Both the position numbers and the translations under genes were made by a program. The notes below the pieces were generated by a model that did not search any database, had not been told where the DNA came from, and was given only the letters and a program-made list of their open reading frames with translations. Source: Silene noctiflora (taxonomy: Eukaryota > Streptophyta > Magnoliopsida > Caryophyllales > Caryophyllaceae). Taken from it: DNA of 20,893 nt. This document shows positions 19,885-20,893 of this stretch, in pieces (the first letter of the stretch is position 1; the number at the start of each line of letters is the position of its first letter). The stretch is from the NCBI GenBank assembly GCA_009801015.1, contig VHZZ01005207.1:13741-34633 (forward strand), given 5' to 3'.

Positions 19885-20159
19885 GAGATGATGGTGTTGG
19901 AGAAAATAGATATAACATATTTCTCTTGCACATTTTGCAACAACAAAATCAATATAAAAAATTAAGATAATTCTTTATTTCTAAGCCTACGAATCACAGG
20001 GCGTACTTGTTTTATCCTGCGAGAAATCGTGTAACCCAAGGCTATAAGAGTCGGAATATTCTATTAGGAAAGCGTTATCCGTGACTCAAGTTTTATCCAA
20101 ATATATCCTACGTTTACATCGTAAAACGTCCCACATTGTCCACAATAATTTAACCTACA

Positions 20160-20506
20160 ATTCTCACTTTGAGGATTTCACCAGTTTGGCAAGTTGTATG
20201 ATGATATGATTGTAGTTTTAATAGCTCATTATAATCTGATTTTAACCCACCATGTAATAATGATCACTTGACATTTACAACAACAATAACATTTTCATAA
20301 TGTCTCAAGGGTTCCCACAAATTGTGTGGAGGATGATCACGACATTTATTAAAATAATTTTCCAATTAATATTATAAGAAGGAAAACACAAATTATCAAA
20401 TTAGTTTTACCTTTGCGATGAACAGTTAAAGCATGAAAACATCAATTATGCCTACAAACACAGTTCAGTTCCCAGTTTGAGGCTTTGAACCTTTGGCAGT
20501 TAGTTG
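20160..20506. other. AT-rich spacer, nothing recognised
   Basis: No open frame of note, no RNA gene and no terminal repeats are visible between the copia LTR and the next LTR start. It may be older flanking DNA or unrecognised element sequence. Confidence 0.5.
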
Positions 20507-20893
20507 TGTAATACTACGGTTTTTCCTGCCTTTAGTGACTCGACCGAGTAGGACTTACTCTGTCGAGTAAGTCGGTGTCTTTTTAAGTTAGAGTCTGGAA
20601 GTGTGGTACTCGATCGAGTAACTGGGTCACTCGATCGAGTAAGGGTCACTCGATCGAGTAACATACTTCCTCGATCGAGTAAGTTCTTATGCGGGCCGGT
20701 TAAGTTGGGTTTTGTTAATAACGCGAGTTTAAGAATTTATTTCAATCGACGACATTTCATTACTTTGTAACTCAAACTTTCACAAGAAAACCTCTCAAAA
20801 GATCGTTGCTTTGTACACTCGCATTATTTGCAAATCCCGAAGCTTGAGTCGGTGGTTTTCAGCGTCGTTTGCATCATGTTGATCCTTGTCTCG
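20507..20893 (+). mobile_element. Start of a further LTR, cut by the window end
   Basis: TGTAATACTACGG at 20507 resembles the TGTAACACCC tips of gypsy LTRs and is not preceded by a polypurine tract, as expected for an upstream or solo LTR. It carries six copies of an ACTCGATCGAGTA palindrome, then a GC-richer boundary and a leader-like CT- and CA-rich stretch. The family is unsure (possibly Ty3/gypsy). Confidence 0.4.
20538..20682. repeat. Six copies of the ACTCGATCGAGTA palindrome
   Basis: Copies lie at 20538-20550 (CGACCG variant), 20555-20570 (CTGTCG variant), 20607-20621, 20628-20642, 20647-20661 and 20669-20682. The last four keep CTCGATCGAGTAA exactly, while the spacers differ in length and sequence. 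The repeats are all within one LTR. Confidence 0.8.

Larger units (their letters stand above)
19414..20159 (+). repeat. LTR of a copia element (probably its 3' LTR)
   Basis: TGTTGGTGATTC to AACCTACA, 746 bp, with inverted tips TGTTGG/CCTACA and a polypurine run just before. A strong TATA box sits at 19878-19884. No primer site follows 20159, so this is more likely the downstream than the upstream LTR. The right edge is less sure than the left. U3 holds a cluster of CTTTNATTGAAAG-like palindromes. Confidence 0.6.

Noticed and set aside
20538-20682. CRISPR-like spaced repeat
   Set aside because: Copies are short palindromes with spacers of irregular, very short length inside a plant LTR; no repeat-spacer architecture and no cas genes.

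Overview
The window looks like intergenic DNA from a flowering plant, almost certainly a eudicot, built from transposable elements nested in one another. I find no intact host gene, tRNA, rRNA or CRISPR array. The plant call rests on the lineages seen: an Ogre/Tat-type LTR element with a tRNA-Arg primer site, SIRE/Maximus-type copia LTRs, a Tekay/Del chromovirus with chromodomain, and AT-rich spacers. A Caryophyllales host is only a weak guess.

Left part (1-7595): a non-coding, Ogre-like LTR element lies on the minus strand. Its upstream LTR is at 4094-7595, followed by a tRNA-Arg primer site (4073-4090), a 3.5-kb non-coding interior (573-4093), a polypurine tract and part of its downstream LTR (66-572). 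That downstream LTR is cut at base 65/66 by the tail of a SIRE-type LTR (1-65). The upstream LTR carries a 750-bp DNA transposon with degenerate inverted ends (6646-7395).

Middle part (7596-12030): remains of an older minus-strand copia element (integrase to reverse transcriptase). The Ogre-like element sits at one end of the visible remains, inside the RT region. A SIRE-type solo LTR (8914-11921, 5-bp target duplication) splits the integrase region. That LTR is itself interrupted by a second solo LTR (9979-11454) with an exact AAGTG duplication.

Right part (about 12030-20893): a plus-strand scrap of copia RNase H and 3' untranslated sequence is followed by a decayed Tekay-type gypsy element (gag, protease, RT, RNase H, integrase, chromodomain and a 2.4-kb 3' LTR at 16894-19272). 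Then come a copia 3' end and LTR (19414-20159), a short AT-rich spacer, and the start of another LTR from about 20507 that runs off the window.

The insertion order can be read directly. The minus copia is oldest; the Ogre-like element and the SIRE LTR entered it; a DNA transposon, a second SIRE-type LTR and another LTR then entered those. The most interesting sequence detail is regulatory: several unrelated LTRs carry reiterated palindromes or short repeats, often close upstream of a TATA box. I found no gene set that would amount to a new biological system.
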